A stretch of DNA of 64,000 nucleotides from Deinococcus hopiensis KR-140 (GTDB lineage Bacteria; Deinococcota; Deinococci; Deinococcales; Deinococcaceae), in assembly GCF_900176165.1 (NCBI RefSeq), contig NZ_FWWU01000006.1, positions 1-64,000 of the forward strand. The letters run 5' to 3'. The notes beneath the pieces were generated by a model. It worked only from the letters and a program-made list of their open reading frames with translations, had not been told where the DNA came from and did not search any database. The position numbers were made by a program, and so were the translations under genes. Numbering within the stretch: the stretch's first letter is position 1; each line of letters opens with the position of its first letter. Of the stretch, positions 1-8,639 are shown piece after piece.

Positions 1-64
1 AGTAGGCTTTCCGCTCACGGGCGTTCTGGACAAGACTTCGCCTGCTGTTGCCTTGGAGGACCGG

Positions 65-1420
65 ATGAACACCCTGTTTCAGCATGATCAGCGTCCTCTG
101 GCGGAGCGGATGCGGCCCGAACGCCTGGAGGACCTTGTGGGTCAGCGCCACCTGTTTGCCCGTGGAGCGCCCCTGGAGGTGGCCCTACGGACCAAGCGTG
201 TGCAGAACCTGATTCTGCACGGCCCGCCAGGTACGGGCAAGACCACCATCGCCCGCGCCCTGGCGAACAGCGTTGAGGGTGAGTTCATCGCCCTGTCGGC
301 CGTGAACGCCGGCAAAAGCGAACTCGCGGACGTGATCAAGCGCGCTGACGCCAACCGGGCGCGTGGCAAGCGGACCATCCTGTTCCTCGATGAGATCCAC
401 CGCTGGAACCGTACCCAGCAAGACGCGCTGCTGCCCCAAATCGAGTCGGGTCACATCTCCGTCATTGGGGCGACGACCGAAAACCCGGGCTTCAGCCTGG
501 TCCGGGCATTGCAAAGCCGGGCGCGCATCCTGGAGATTCAGCCCCTCACCGCTGAAGACCTCGGGGAGATCCTGCGCCGGGCAGAGCAGGCGGAAGGGAG
601 GCGGCTTCCACTCACGCCCGAGGGTCGAACAGCGCTGATTGACTCGGCAGATCATGACGCTCGACTCGCGCTGGGCATGGCCGAAGCGGTATGGTTCGCC
701 GAGCCGGACCACGACCTCACGCCCCTGGAGCTTGAGGTGATCGCGCCGAGCGTGCACGGGCGACACGGACGCAACCGCGAAGCGCTGTACGACATGCTCT
801 CCGCCTTCCACAAGTCCATGCGGGGCTCGGATCCCGACGCGGCGCTTCTGTATGCCTTTCGGATGCTCGAGGGCGGTGAGGACATTCGGCAGATTATCCG
901 GCGGGTTCAGGCGTGCGCGTCAGAGGATGTCGGCCTCGCGGATCCTCAGGCGATGGTGCAGGCGGCGTCCGCATGGGCGGCCATTGAGCGCCTGGGGGAC
1001 GCAGAGGGGTGGTTGCCCCTGGCGCAGGCGATCATCTACGTGGCGGCCGCGCCCAAGAGCAACGCGGTGTACGCGGCGGGCAACGCCGCCCGCCGCCTGG
1101 CTCGGGAGACGTCGGACCTTCCACCTCCGCTGTGGATGATGAATGCGCCAACCTCATATCAGGCGTCACTGGGCCGGAAGAAGGGGTACGCGTACGACCA
1201 TGACTTCCTGGGTGCCTTCTCCGGGCAGACGCGGTTGCCGGAGGCACTGGCGGGTACGGTGCTGTACCAGCCTTCAGAGCGGGGATGGGAGTCCGTGCAC
1301 CTGAGCAAACGGCTGGCCCACTGGCGAACTCTGCGGGCCAGCGGTGAACTTCAGCCGCGGGCGACAGGGCCCGGGGCTGAACCCTCGGAAGAGGCGGAGG
1401 AGGAACGCCGCCTGAAGTGA
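65..1420 (+). CDS. rarA: RarA/MgsA-type AAA+ ATPase (replication-associated recombination protein)
   Basis: AAA+ ATPase of the RarA/MgsA/WRNIP1 family, which acts at stalled replication forks. The Walker A motif GPPGTGKTT lies near residue 53 and Walker B ILFLDEIHR near residue 105. The sensor segment GATTENPGF follows, and the C-terminal half carries the family's helical oligomerisation part (FHKSMRGSDPDAALLY, PKSNAVY). Length 451 aa is normal. An in-frame TTG at 53 would give four more residues, but GGAGGA at 55-60 sits four bases before ATG 65, so ATG 65 is preferred. The last 20 residues are acidic and variable. The gene is on its own; the next gene downstream on this strand is a small secreted protein 600 bp away. 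Confidence 0.93.
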   Translation: MNTLFQHDQRPLAERMRPERLEDLVGQRHLFARGAPLEVALRTKRVQNLILHGPPGTGKTTIARALANSVEGEFIALSAVNAGKSELADVIKRADANRARGKRTILFLDEIHRWNRTQQDALLPQIESGHISVIGATTENPGFSLVRALQSRARILEIQPLTAEDLGEILRRAEQAEGRRLPLTPEGRTALIDSADHDARLALGMAEAVWFAEPDHDLTPLELEVIAPSVHGRHGRNREALYDMLSAFHKSMRGSDPDAALLYAFRMLEGGEDIRQIIRRVQACASEDVGLADPQAMVQAASAWAAIERLGDAEGWLPLAQAIIYVAAAPKSNAVYAAGNAARRLARETSDLPPPLWMMNAPTSYQASLGRKKGYAYDHDFLGAFSGQTRLPEALAGTVLYQPSERGWESVHLSKRLAHWRTLRASGELQPRATGPGAEPSEEAEEERRLK

Positions 1421-1439
1421 TGGCGCTGCTCCTCCGCTT

Positions 1440-1560
1440 GCGGGTGAAGGATATGGAACGGGGGTCCACGCGCAGCCCACCACACGCAGGCCTTCGAAGT
1501 GCAGCAGGCGAAGACGTCCTCAATGGCCCAGCGCTGACGGTACGCCTGCGGGCTTCGGGG
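1440..1560 (-). pseudogene. IS4-type transposase relic (YREK region)
   Basis: On the minus strand the peptide AYRQRWAIEDVFACCTSK matches the Y-x2-R-x3-E signature (YREK) of IS4-family DDE transposases. The expected following residues (EGLRVVGCAWTP) continue in another frame, so the fragment is frameshifted and lacks the rest of the enzyme. It lies directly after rarA. No inverted repeats were found. Confidence 0.5.
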
Positions 1561-1569
1561 GCGGAGGCC

Positions 1570-1977
1570 ACAGAGTTCAGATCCCCCAACGAGCGCCCTG
1601 TTCCTCCAGATGTCCGCGCTGGGGAGCGACTTCAGCCACTGCACAGGGACGTTCCAGCGCTCCAGCAGGGTGCTGAGGGTCACCCGTCCAGAAGCTGCGT
1701 TCAGCGGCAATTTCTCTTTCTCCAGCACGCCCGAGTATCCCCTCGCCAGCCCTGGATACGGCCTGGCCCCACCGGGTTCGAGGCTCACCACGACGGAAAC
1801 GGACCCGGCGTACGTGCCGGCCGCTCGAAGCTGCATCACGCCTCCATGGACCTCTCCGTATGCGGCGACCTGCGAGAGCTCGGGCGTCCATACGGTGACC
1901 CTCAGGGCGCCCGCCAGCGAGAATGCCGTGAACGCCAGGCGCCCTGCCGCAGGCGCGCCCTGCCACCCTGTGGGCAA
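1570..1977 (-). CDS. hypothetical ORF of unknown function
   Basis: An open minus-strand frame from a possible TTG at 1977 encodes a beta-rich peptide (ALRVTVWTPELSQVAAYGEV, then GTYAGSVSVVVSLEPGG and LLERWNVPVQWL). It reads more like protein than the other frames here, then runs into the IS4-type relic. There is no clear Shine-Dalgarno sequence, signal peptide or recognised domain. It could be a gene whose 3' end was replaced by the transposase relic, or a chance frame. Confidence 0.25.
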
Positions 1978-2035
1978 CGCCCTGACGTGCCCAGGTCACC
2001 GCCGTGAGGCATTCACCGGGTAAGGTGGCCCCGTG

Positions 2036-2421
2036 ATGAAAAAGCTGCTGATGGTGGGCCTGCTGGCCCTGACGGGCCAAACCGTTGCCTCGAGCGCTGG
2101 CGCAACCTCAAGAGCCTCGGCGCGAACCCGCAGGGTGGAGGGTTCTCCTGCACGTCGGTGCGTTACGGAGTCTCCTGCCGGGGGAAGGTGGCGGCCTTGA
2201 GCCAGGACATCATCAGCGTACAGCAGGCCAGCACGACGCGGTACATCATTCAGGTGGGGTTGCCCGGATTCACCATTGGTCAGATCGCGCCGCTGCGCAC
2301 CGCCTCAACGCATCATCGCTATCAGCTCATCACTTCAGGGCCGCTCAAGGGGCACTTCGTCAAGCAGCTTGGAAAAATGATCACCATTCGGAGCGCAAGC
2401 GCACTGGACGGGCTGTACTGA
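2036..2421 (+). pseudogene. small secreted protein, frameshifted
   Basis: ATG 2036 begins a classic signal peptide (MKKLLMVGLLALTGQTVAS). In that frame the coding sense is lost after about 20 codons. The -1 frame then reads LERWRNLKSLGANPQGGG FSCTSVRYGVSCRGK and continues sensibly to a TGA at 2419-2421 (end ALDGLY). One missing base near 2090 explains this. The mature part would be about 110 residues with several cysteines. Family not recognised. A sequencing error cannot be told from a true mutation. Confidence 0.6.
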
Positions 2422-2610
2422 CCCCACACCCCTGTGAGCGAGGCTCCGCGCGCATGGGCGCCTGCGGGCATCTCAAACTGGGTACAGCAGGACACCCTTA
2501 CCGCAAGGAATCGACTCGTAAACCAGTACCCTGCGTGAGATGGGCTGATCACGCAAACGGATACGACTCCGCTGAAGGTCACTGTGAATACGGCGTGGGT
2601 TCAACAACTT

Positions 2611-2632
2611 GCCCCTCCTGAACTGGAGGGGC
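2611..2632 (-). terminator. hairpin terminator of the 2669-2824 gene
   Basis: Eight-base arms GCCCCTCC / GGAGGGGC with a six-base loop lie 37 bp past the stop of the minus-strand small gene. The T-run after it on the minus strand is weak (AAGTTGTTG). The symmetric stem could also act on plus-strand transcripts. Confidence 0.45.
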
Positions 2633-2668
2633 GGCTGGGTTCTTCGGCGTTGTTGACGGGAGTGCGCC

Positions 2669-2824
2669 TCACGCGAGGCGGCTCTGGCGCAGGAAGGACA
2701 GCAGGTAGGCCAGCTTGAAGCGGTCACGCTCCCGTCCCTCGGCACGGGCGGCTTTGGCCTCGCGGCGACGCTGGGCTTCCGCCTGCAGTTCTTGAGCTCG
2801 GTCGTTCAGGACGTAGGGATTCAC
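2669..2824 (-). CDS. small basic, helix-rich hypothetical protein (51 aa)
   Basis: A GTG start at 2824 is preceded by GGAGGAGAACACC, a strong Shine-Dalgarno at proper spacing. The product begins NPYVLNDRAQELQAEAQRR, is full of Ala, Arg and Glu in one long predicted amphipathic helix, and ends LLSFLRQSRLA. No known domain was recognised. It sits alone, followed by a hairpin. A longer in-frame start at 2875 has no ribosome site. Confidence 0.6.
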   Translation of the reverse strand: MNPYVLNDRAQELQAEAQRRREAKAARAEGRERDRFKLAYLLSFLRQSRLA

Positions 2825-2934
2825 GGTGTTCTCCTCCTTCCCGGGCGGCCCCTTCGCCTCCCCGGTTGTCCCCATGGTGCTCTCCCGCCCCTCCAGGCCA
2901 CATCACCCGGCTGGCGCATCCCCCATTCCGCCAG

Positions 2935-3051
2935 ATGGCGGAGGCCGCCTACGACGGCCCCGTGCAGCGCAAGTTGGAAGCCGGACAAATGCTCCAGGAT
3001 GAATACCGCGTAACTGCTCAGCAGGAGGCTTCGACTTGGGTAAGCAGATAG
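2935..3051 (+). CDS. tiny hypothetical ORF (38 aa)
   Basis: The frame begins MAEAAYDGPVQRKLEAGQML and ends ASTWVSR. It is acidic and amphipathic with plausible composition. No obvious Shine-Dalgarno is present. A second tiny ORF (MSDDTWPKCKDHG) starts ten bases after its stop. Weak evidence. Confidence 0.25.
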   Translation: MAEAAYDGPVQRKLEAGQMLQDEYRVTAQQEASTWVSR

Positions 3052-3093
3052 AGTAGAGATATGTCCGACGACACCTGGCCGAAGTGCAAAGAC

Positions 3094-3363
3094 CATGGGT
3101 GATCTCGACAAAGACCGTTCCCTGACGCGGAAACGGACTCCAGAAGAGGCTGCTGATAGACTTTCGACCCGACTCGAAAATACCGTTCCCTGACTCAAGG
3201 ACTGAGCCCGCAAGAGGCCGCAGATACACTCGCGACCCAGGATGTATTCACTGGGGAAATCGTCTATACCATATTTAAACTATTCGGGCTTCCTTTGAGT
3301 GAGGCGAAGAGAATAGGAGAAATTGCCTGTCGGGCAGCCAAGGATGGGAAGCCCATTGGTGAA
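3094..3363 (+). pseudogene. short peptide gene with internal duplication, broken
   Basis: Two related stretches follow each other in different frames: DRSLTRKRTPEEAADRLS (ATG 3094, stop 3190-3192) and YRSLTQGLSPQEAADTLA. The second continues through TGEIVYTIFKLFGLPLSEAK to a TAA at 3361-3363. This looks like a partial tandem duplication of an N-terminus followed by a frame break. The second copy has no ordinary start codon. The tract is AT-richer than its surroundings. Function unknown. Confidence 0.35.
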
Positions 3364-3455
3364 TAATTGCAACTGCTCAGCACAACAGTCGGTATTGTGC
3401 TGAGCAGTTGCAATACCGCAGCGGTAACGACAATCAGGGACTTGATTTTCAACAT
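3264..3455 (-). CDS. putative 63-aa lipoprotein or leader peptide
   Basis: AGGAGG lies five bases before ATG 3455. The N-terminus (MLKIKSLIVVTAAVLQLLST) is a positively charged, hydrophobic export signal. It is followed by VVLSSC, which fits a lipobox with Cys29. The remaining 34 residues are unremarkable. The gene is antisense to the plus-strand peptide frame above and contains the 20-bp inverted repeat, so only one of the two frames may be real. The ribosome site and leader favour this one. Confidence 0.4.
   Translation of the reverse strand: MLKIKSLIVVTAAVLQLLSTIPTVVLSSCNYSPMGFPSLAARQAISPILFASLKGSPNSLNMV
3366..3414. repeat. 20-bp perfect inverted repeat
   Basis: Arms 3366-3385 and 3395-3414 are perfectly complementary (20 bp) around a nine-base loop. 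It begins two bases after the plus-strand TAA at 3363 and lies inside the minus-strand lipoprotein-like frame. There is no T-run on either side. It could be a strong intrinsic hairpin or terminator, or the palindrome of a small mobile element. Confidence 0.7.
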
Positions 3456-4034
3456 AGAACCTCCTGAAAAGGAACTCGTGACTTGAATAGAGCCGTTTTC
3501 CATGTGGCAAGCCCCACGGAAGGATATACACAGTACCTGTGTTTTTTCTTCCACCACATAGAATCGGCCTGACCCGCAACAGTGAATTGTTCACATATGT
3601 GGTACATTTCGAGGATTTTGCGAAGACTGCGGTATTACCTGCCTTTAACCGTATTATTTACTGCCAATAAGACCTGATGGAGTAAAGGGAGAAGCTCAAA
3701 CAGGGACAGAGCTACCGAATCCATCAGGTGCAATCGGCCGACGCGCACGCTGCGCTGAGGATGCCGCCGGTTCTGCCACGCCCCGCGGCGAAGAAGGCCC
3801 TGGGAACTGCAAGACCTGTGCGCGTGACTGCGACGCCTGGCATTGCGGGCCGTGGTCCTTGGGTGGGGTACGGCGGACGTCCAGGGTGTGCCGGAGGTCA
3901 TGGTGGCGTGTTGGATTTGGAGGAGATGTTTGCGGCGATGGGGAGAAAGGGTGAGCGCGTCCGTTCTGAAAGAGAAGGCTGTTTTCGCCGTGAGGGCGGA
4001 GGTGATGTTCAAACCAGCAGTGCGGACCATTTCC
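3456..4034. other. gene-free stretch, AT-rich up to 3720
   Basis: 3456-3720 is clearly AT-richer than the flanks and holds no credible gene; it is the upstream side of the minus-strand 63-aa frame. 3720-4034 is high-GC and downstream of the histidine kinase. Frames here lack start signals and protein-like composition. Confidence 0.5.
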
Positions 4035-6401
4035 TCACCGTGTGGGAGGGCCCTCCTTGGGGAGGGTGAAGCCGAAGGTCGCGCCCTTACCGACCTGCCC
4101 TTCGGCAAACACCTGGCCGCCATGTTTGAGAACCATCCGGCGGACGCTTGCCAGCCCAACCCCCGTCCCTTCAACCTCCGTGCCGTGCAGCCGCTGGAAC
4201 ATATTGAACAGCCGCTCCTGGTAGAGTGGATCGAACCCGATCCCGTTGTCGCTCACCGAAATCTGCCACGCTGTCCCCAGGTCCTCCGCCGTCACCTTGA
4301 TGACCGCTGGAGCGCGCCCCAAGGTAAACTTGAGGGCGTTTTCGGTCAGCTGCGTCAGCACCCCGTACAGCGCCTCGCGGTCCCCGGTCACCACCGGCAG
4401 GTCCTTGACCTCCCAGTGGATCTGGCGGTTCAGCAGGTCCGGCAGCAGGGTCTTATGGATCCGGACCATCGTCTCGTTCAGGTTGACGTCCGTGAGTCGC
4501 AGTGGCTGTCTGGAAGTGCGCGACAGGTAAAGCAGGGCGTCGATCAGCACGTTCAGCCGCGCGCTCGCCTGATCGACCACGTCCAGGTAGCGGGTCGTCT
4601 TGGCATCGAGATTTTCCCCAAGCGCCTGCCGGGCCAGCTTGATGAATCCGGCAATGTGCCGTACGGGCGTTCGGAGATCATGCGAGATAGAGTACGAGAA
4701 GCCCTCCAACTCCTCGTTCGCTGCGGCGAGCTCCTGGCTGCGGGCGACAAGCGCGTCGCGCTGGCTGGCCAGTTCCCGGCTGGCGAGCGACCGCTCGAGG
4801 GCGAGACCGAGGCTGCGGGCCACGGTCTCCAGCACCGCGCGTTCCGGCGCGGCCCAGGTGTGTGCCTGGTGCAACCCGAACACCATGACCCCCTGAACCT
4901 GATCTGCGACGAACACCGGTAACGCCGCGGTGGCCTTGACCACCGCGAACTCCTCCTGCGCGACCGTGAGTGGCCTGGTATCCAGACGTTCCTGGTAATA
5001 CGGCAACCGGGTGTTGAACGGCCGCTCAATGTTCGGGATACCGCCTTGGGGGACCCCCTGCTGGAGGACCTGAAGCAGTGCGGCCTTAAAGGTTCCGCGG
5101 TGAGACACCAGGGCCCAGTAGGTTCCTTGCCACTCGTAGTAGGTACTGACCCCTTCTGGCAACAGTGACAAGATGAGTTCCTGGGCACGGCCAACCAGCG
5201 TGACCGGGTCGTGCTCCAACGAGAAGTCCCGGGAGAGAAGGGCGAAGCCCTCGAGCGCCTGGGTGCGCGCCTGTAACTCGGCGTTCTTCTCCTCGAGTGT
5301 CTCCGCCTGCCCGGCGCGCTCCAGCGCGAGGCCGAGGGTATTTGCTGCCCGCTGCAGGACCCGCTGTTCCGACGTGCGCCAGCCCCGTCGCATCGCTGGG
5401 CGCCAGATCACCAAAAACCCCTCCAGCTTGCCGTCCGGCAGGCAGATCGGTTCGACCCCCACCGCCAACGCGGGGAAGGACGCCACCGTGCCGGCCGCAA
5501 GGTGGTAGTCCTCGAGGTACACTGCCTTCTTGGATTCCGCCACCCGGTACAGCAGAGGCGTATCCCGTAAGGCGAGGCCCGGGCGCGTCATGTGCTCGAA
5601 AATTTCCTGCGGCATGTCGCCCCAGAGGGTCGGCAAACGGATCTGTTCACCATCAAGCCGCACCACCAGCATGCTCAGGGCCTGCAAGGCAGGGCCAAGC
5701 CTGAGCAGCGCCAGGGTCGCTACTTCTTCAGGCCTCCTGGCTTGTTGCAGCGCATCTCCCAGCGCCGCGAGGAGCTCACTGTCCCGCAGGGCATCCTCAA
5801 CCCGCCGTTCGAGGTCCTGCGCGAGAGCGACCCGGCCCAGGGCGACGCTGCACTGGGCGGCCATCGCACGCAGGAACCGCTGCTCGTCCGGTTGGAAATC
5901 GTGAGGCTCCTTGAAGTCCAGCACCACCACGCCGAGGGGCCGGTCGTCCAGGACCATCGGCAGCACCGCGCTGGCGCTCGGGGCGCGCGTCCCGGTCCGG
6001 GGTTCAAGCGCCGGGTATGACCGGGTCAGCGCCTCGTGATCCTCGAAAAACAGGGCTTCCTGCCGCTGCAGGGCGTCTCCAGCGGGCAGCTCGTGGTCGA
6101 GCTGGCCAGCCTGACGGCTGGCTTTGAGGTCGGGTTCGTGCCCTTTGGCGGCGGCGAGCTGCAGCGCCTGATCCTCTTCGCTGACCATCAGGATCACGCC
6201 AGCGACCGCGCCGACCGCCTCAAGGGCGGGGGTGAGCACGATGTCGAAGACGGCCTGCGGGGTGTCTGTGGTGGCGAGGGCTTCGGTGACCTGCTGGAGG
6301 CGTTCGATCAGCGTCGGCCGAGCAGGGATGGGCCCATCACGCTGTTCGTGCATCCCGCAAGATACTGTCTTGCCTTCACCCTGCACGCCAGCAGGCTGCA
6401 T
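4035..6401 (-). CDS. triple-GAF sensor histidine kinase
   Basis: Soluble sensor kinase, 788 aa, with no membrane segment. Three GAF-like sensor units occupy roughly residues 30-190, 205-370 and 385-550. They are followed by a coiled linker, then HisKA with H-box SYSISHDLRTP (phospho-His about 574), N-box QLTENALKF (Asn about 688), G1 DNGIGFD (about 718) and G2 GTGVGLA (about 745). All catalytic boxes are intact. The protein ends in a short KEGPPTR tail with no receiver domain, so it needs a separate partner. ATG 6401 follows GGGAGGAGGTG directly; ATG 6353 is an alternative. No response regulator is adjacent; the nearest is at 21685. The domain style resembles bacteriophytochrome-like kinases of Deinococcus, but no chromophore Cys site was identified. 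Confidence 0.9.
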   Translation of the reverse strand: MQPAGVQGEGKTVSCGMHEQRDGPIPARPTLIERLQQVTEALATTDTPQAVFDIVLTPALEAVGAVAGVILMVSEEDQALQLAAAKGHEPDLKASRQAGQLDHELPAGDALQRQEALFFEDHEALTRSYPALEPRTGTRAPSASAVLPMVLDDRPLGVVVLDFKEPHDFQPDEQRFLRAMAAQCSVALGRVALAQDLERRVEDALRDSELLAALGDALQQARRPEEVATLALLRLGPALQALSMLVVRLDGEQIRLPTLWGDMPQEIFEHMTRPGLALRDTPLLYRVAESKKAVYLEDYHLAAGTVASFPALAVGVEPICLPDGKLEGFLVIWRPAMRRGWRTSEQRVLQRAANTLGLALERAGQAETLEEKNAELQARTQALEGFALLSRDFSLEHDPVTLVGRAQELILSLLPEGVSTYYEWQGTYWALVSHRGTFKAALLQVLQQGVPQGGIPNIERPFNTRLPYYQERLDTRPLTVAQEEFAVVKATAALPVFVADQVQGVMVFGLHQAHTWAAPERAVLETVARSLGLALERSLASRELASQRDALVARSQELAAANEELEGFSYSISHDLRTPVRHIAGFIKLARQALGENLDAKTTRYLDVVDQASARLNVLIDALLYLSRTSRQPLRLTDVNLNETMVRIHKTLLPDLLNRQIHWEVKDLPVVTGDREALYGVLTQLTENALKFTLGRAPAVIKVTAEDLGTAWQISVSDNGIGFDPLYQERLFNMFQRLHGTEVEGTGVGLASVRRMVLKHGGQVFAEGQVGKGATFGFTLPKEGPPTR

Positions 6402-6551
6402 CACCTCCTCCCTCTTGCCGGGGGCCTCCACCCGGCCCACCCGCAGGTCAGCGCATTTGGAACCGAGGTGCAGGCCTTCTGATCCGAGGTCCCCGCATCG
6501 GTGTAGAGGCAGGGCCAGTGGGTCAAGGTTCGCTGCGCTCTCCCAAAGGGT

Positions 6552-6800
6552 CTATGTCTCGGTGAGAGACTGGAAGGGATGGAGGCCCGGACACAGGTTG
6601 TCGACCGTGCTGGGGTACGCGATGAATGGGAGTGCCGGGCCACGTATATGCGCGGTGTCCACGTGGAATATCCTGCCGTCGGGCAGGATCTGGATGCCTC
6701 TGGAGACGCCCTTGGGGGGAAGACAGGGTGCCCGGAGGTCAACTGCCCGGTTTGCCCAGCACGGTATTCGCCGGCCCAGTTGCCGTTTCGCGACGCCCCA
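6552..6800 (-). pseudogene. C-terminal fragment of unknown protein
   Basis: The minus-strand frame ends with GIQILPDGRIFHVDTAHIR and LPFIAYPSTVDNLCPGL before a stop at 6552. It has no start of its own and its upstream side is replaced by the repeat at 6806-6933. The family is not recognised. Confidence 0.25.
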
Positions 6801-6805
6801 CCCCT

Positions 6806-6933
6806 GGCGCATGGGTCAACGTGCGGACTTCTTCTGGACCGAGCCCGGCGAGCGGACTGGAAGGCGCATGGGGGAGAATGGCGCCGTGAGGGCTGCCCTT
6901 CCACCCACGGCGTCATCCGGACGAAGCCTCTAA
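6806..6933 (+). repeat. interspersed repeat family A, copy 1
   Basis: About 128 bp sharing the blocks GTCAA-GTGCGGACTTCTT, GACCGAGCCCGGCGAGCG, GCGCATGGGGGAGAATGG and CCGTGAGGGCTGCCC with other copies in this window. It ends GGACGAAGCCTCTAA. It abuts the start of a truncated transposase reading frame at 6930-7052, as if inserted into it. Confidence 0.75.
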
Positions 6934-7052
6934 TAGGAGAGGCCCTGGAGATACATTCGGAACGTGGCCCGCGGTATCGGACGCGCGAACGTCTCGCCGA
7001 ACAGCCGGCAATACTGCTCCGGAGGATCAGGAAGGCGCTGCAGGGTGCCCAT
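6930..7052 (-). pseudogene. IS701-family transposase N-terminus, truncated
   Basis: The 40-codon frame starts MGTLQRLPDPPEQYCRLFGE and ends FRMYLQGLSY. The spacing of aromatic and Arg residues matches the N-terminus of the IS701 transposase at 39063 (FPTWFAPFLTHFRHAAQRTW). The frame stops exactly where repeat A copy 1 begins. Confidence 0.5.
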
Positions 7053-7097
7053 TCCCTGGCTTGCGCTCCATGCGTCAACGGAGTTCCGGTAGGTGCC

Positions 7098-7250
7098 TCA
7101 GGGCACCGGGAATTTCCCGTTGGGCACGCTGAACTCTTCAGGGTCCATATCGTCCCCGTTCCTGTTGTTCCAAGCGGCGATGCGGCCATCCTTCCCCACC
7201 ACCACGCTGCTCCTGAGGTCCGCGGGGACTGCCCCACCGGCGCTACAGGC
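7098..7250 (-). pseudogene. C-terminal gene fragment
   Basis: A frame with good protein character (VVVGKDGRIAAWNNRNGDDM, then DPEEFSVPNGKFPVP) ends with TGA at 7098-7100. No start codon with ribosome site is seen. Its 5' side overlaps the end of the membrane-protein gene in another frame. Probably the tail of a lost gene. Confidence 0.35.
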
Positions 7251-7659
7251 CGGGAACAGCCCCGGGGCGTGGGCCGGGCCTCCACAGGAACATACGCCAC
7301 ACGAAGGCCAGCGCCAGCCCCGCCATCACCAGCACGACCGCCCACATCCCCCCGGGAAGCGCCCCCGTCAGCGTCCCCCGGCCCAGGGACGCGGCGGCCG
7401 ACAGGCAGCACAATAGGTTGCCCAGCCCGACTGGCCGTCCGTGGATGCCCCCGAGGGGATTGCCCCGCCACCACCAGTTGATCATCCCCAGGCCGAGCAG
7501 GCTGCTCGCCGCCAGCTGTGCCAGCGCCTCGCCCCCCGCGGACGGTGCGCCCAGCCACGCGGCGGCCACGTCCCCTGCGAACAGGAGCGGCACGCCCAGC
7601 GTAAACAGCACGGCGGCGGTCAGGGTCAGCAGCAGGCGTCCGGCAAGGTCTTGAGGCAT
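7243..7659 (-). CDS. small integral membrane protein (138 aa, about four helices)
   Basis: Four hydrophobic segments are visible: residues about 8-27 (LLLTLTAAVLFTLGVPLL), 45-64 (AQLAASSLLGLGMINWWW), 72-92 and 104-122 (MWAVVLVMAGLALAFVW). ATG 7659 is chosen because upstream residues are charged and hydrophilic and lie in the divergent promoter. The gene is divergent from the regulator at 7702, with only 42 bp between start codons, so the regulator probably controls it. The family resembles small DUF-type transporters or sensors, but no exact match is claimed. Confidence 0.75.
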   Translation of the reverse strand: MPQDLAGRLLLTLTAAVLFTLGVPLLFAGDVAAAWLGAPSAGGEALAQLAASSLLGLGMINWWWRGNPLGGIHGRPVGLGNLLCCLSAAASLGRGTLTGALPGGMWAVVLVMAGLALAFVWRMFLWRPGPRPGAVPGL

Positions 7660-7683
7660 GGCGGCACCCTGGCGTACCCTCAA

Positions 7684-7696
7684 CTTGCCTTGCAAG
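7684..7696. promoter_or_regulatory. short operator-like inverted repeat
   Basis: CTTGC-CTT-GCAAG lies in the 42-bp space between the divergent membrane-protein and regulator genes. It is a candidate site for the regulator itself. Arms are only five bases, so this is weak. Confidence 0.3.
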
Positions 7697-7701
7697 ACGA
7701 T

Positions 7702-8370
7702 ATGAAAAGTAGGCCCCACCGCGTCGAGAACCGCCTTCAGGCAGAACTGCTGATGGACCGCACCTGGTTGCGCCTGCTTGACGTGTTCGCCCGGGAAGGC
7801 CGGGGGGTCGCGGATGCGGCCCGCGTGCTGGGGGTCACGACCGAATGGCTGTTCAGGCGGGTTCGGCGACTGGAGCGCGCCGGGCTGCTCAGCGTTCAGG
7901 GCGCCCGGTCCCGCGCCGGACGCGCGGTGAAGCTGTACCGCGCGGCGGCTGAGACCTTCTTCGTGCCGTTCTCACTGGTGCCCCCCGAGACGGTCGGGCG
8001 GCAGAACCGCGCGCAGCACCTCGAGCTGTTTGAGACGGCGATTGGGCGCACGTTCCTTCAGGCACCGTTTGACCAGGACGGGTGGGGCTTTGTCACCGCG
8101 CGGATGCCGAATGGAGACGTGCACCTCCGCATCATGCGGGAGGACGGAGCGCTGTGGGCAGACCTGGGCGACGCAGCGCCGGTCATGGTGAGCGGCTGGC
8201 ATGTGCTGCACCTCACGCCGAGCGACGCCCACGAGCTCCAGGGGGAGCTGCGCGCGCTGCACGGGCGCTACGCGCAGCGCACGGGCGAGGTGCCGTTCCT
8301 GCTGGGAATCTTCCTGGCAGACACGTCGCGTGTCTCCGGACTGGAGCACGCGCATGGCGCCGCTCCCTGA
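7702..8370 (+). CDS. winged-helix (ArsR-like) transcriptional regulator
   Basis: 222 aa. Residues about 15-75 form a winged helix: TWLRLLDVFAREGRGVADAA, a recognition-helix region VLGVTTEWLFRRVRRLERAG and wing LLSVQGARSRAGRAVKLYRA. The larger C-terminal part (about 85-220) is an unrecognised sensor or effector domain containing GWGFVTARMPNGDVHLRIM. ATG 7702 is chosen because everything upstream in frame is antisense to the divergent gene. Likely autoregulates and controls the adjacent membrane protein. Confidence 0.75.
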   Translation: MKSRPHRVENRLQAELLMDRTWLRLLDVFAREGRGVADAARVLGVTTEWLFRRVRRLERAGLLSVQGARSRAGRAVKLYRAAAETFFVPFSLVPPETVGRQNRAQHLELFETAIGRTFLQAPFDQDGWGFVTARMPNGDVHLRIMREDGALWADLGDAAPVMVSGWHVLHLTPSDAHELQGELRALHGRYAQRTGEVPFLLGIFLADTSRVSGLEHAHGAAP

Positions 8371-8470
8371 GGCTTGCCCCTCGGCCGACCTGGTGGTGGG
8401 CGGGGCCCCAGGGAGGAGAACCCGGTTATCCGGGAGTGGCGTCCCGCCCCGTACCGCGTCCCCCTTCCCC

Positions 8471-8610
8471 GATACGGGTTTGCGGACCACCCGTTCCGTC
8501 CCCCCTGCTCCGCAGCCTGCGTCACCGTTTTTCCTGCATGCTGTGCGGCGCAGCGTTGCCCGTCGGCTCGGGTTGGCCCGTGAGTTCACCGCGGATTCAC
8601 CCGAATCCTG
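8471..8610 (+). repeat. interspersed repeat family B, copy 1
   Basis: Shares with the copy at 24168 the blocks TTTGCGGA-CA, TCACCGTTTTTCCTGC, GGCGCAGCGTTGCCCGTC, CTCGGGTTGGCCCGTGA and CCGAATCCT. No coding sense. Lies 100 bp past the winged-helix gene. Confidence 0.75.
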
Positions 8611-8639
8611 ATCGGCCTCCGCCACGGTTTCTTCAGGGT

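Noticed and set aside
3843..4922. Plus-strand 359-codon frame opposite the histidine kinase
   Set aside because: Antisense to conserved kinase motifs; composition of a shadow frame.
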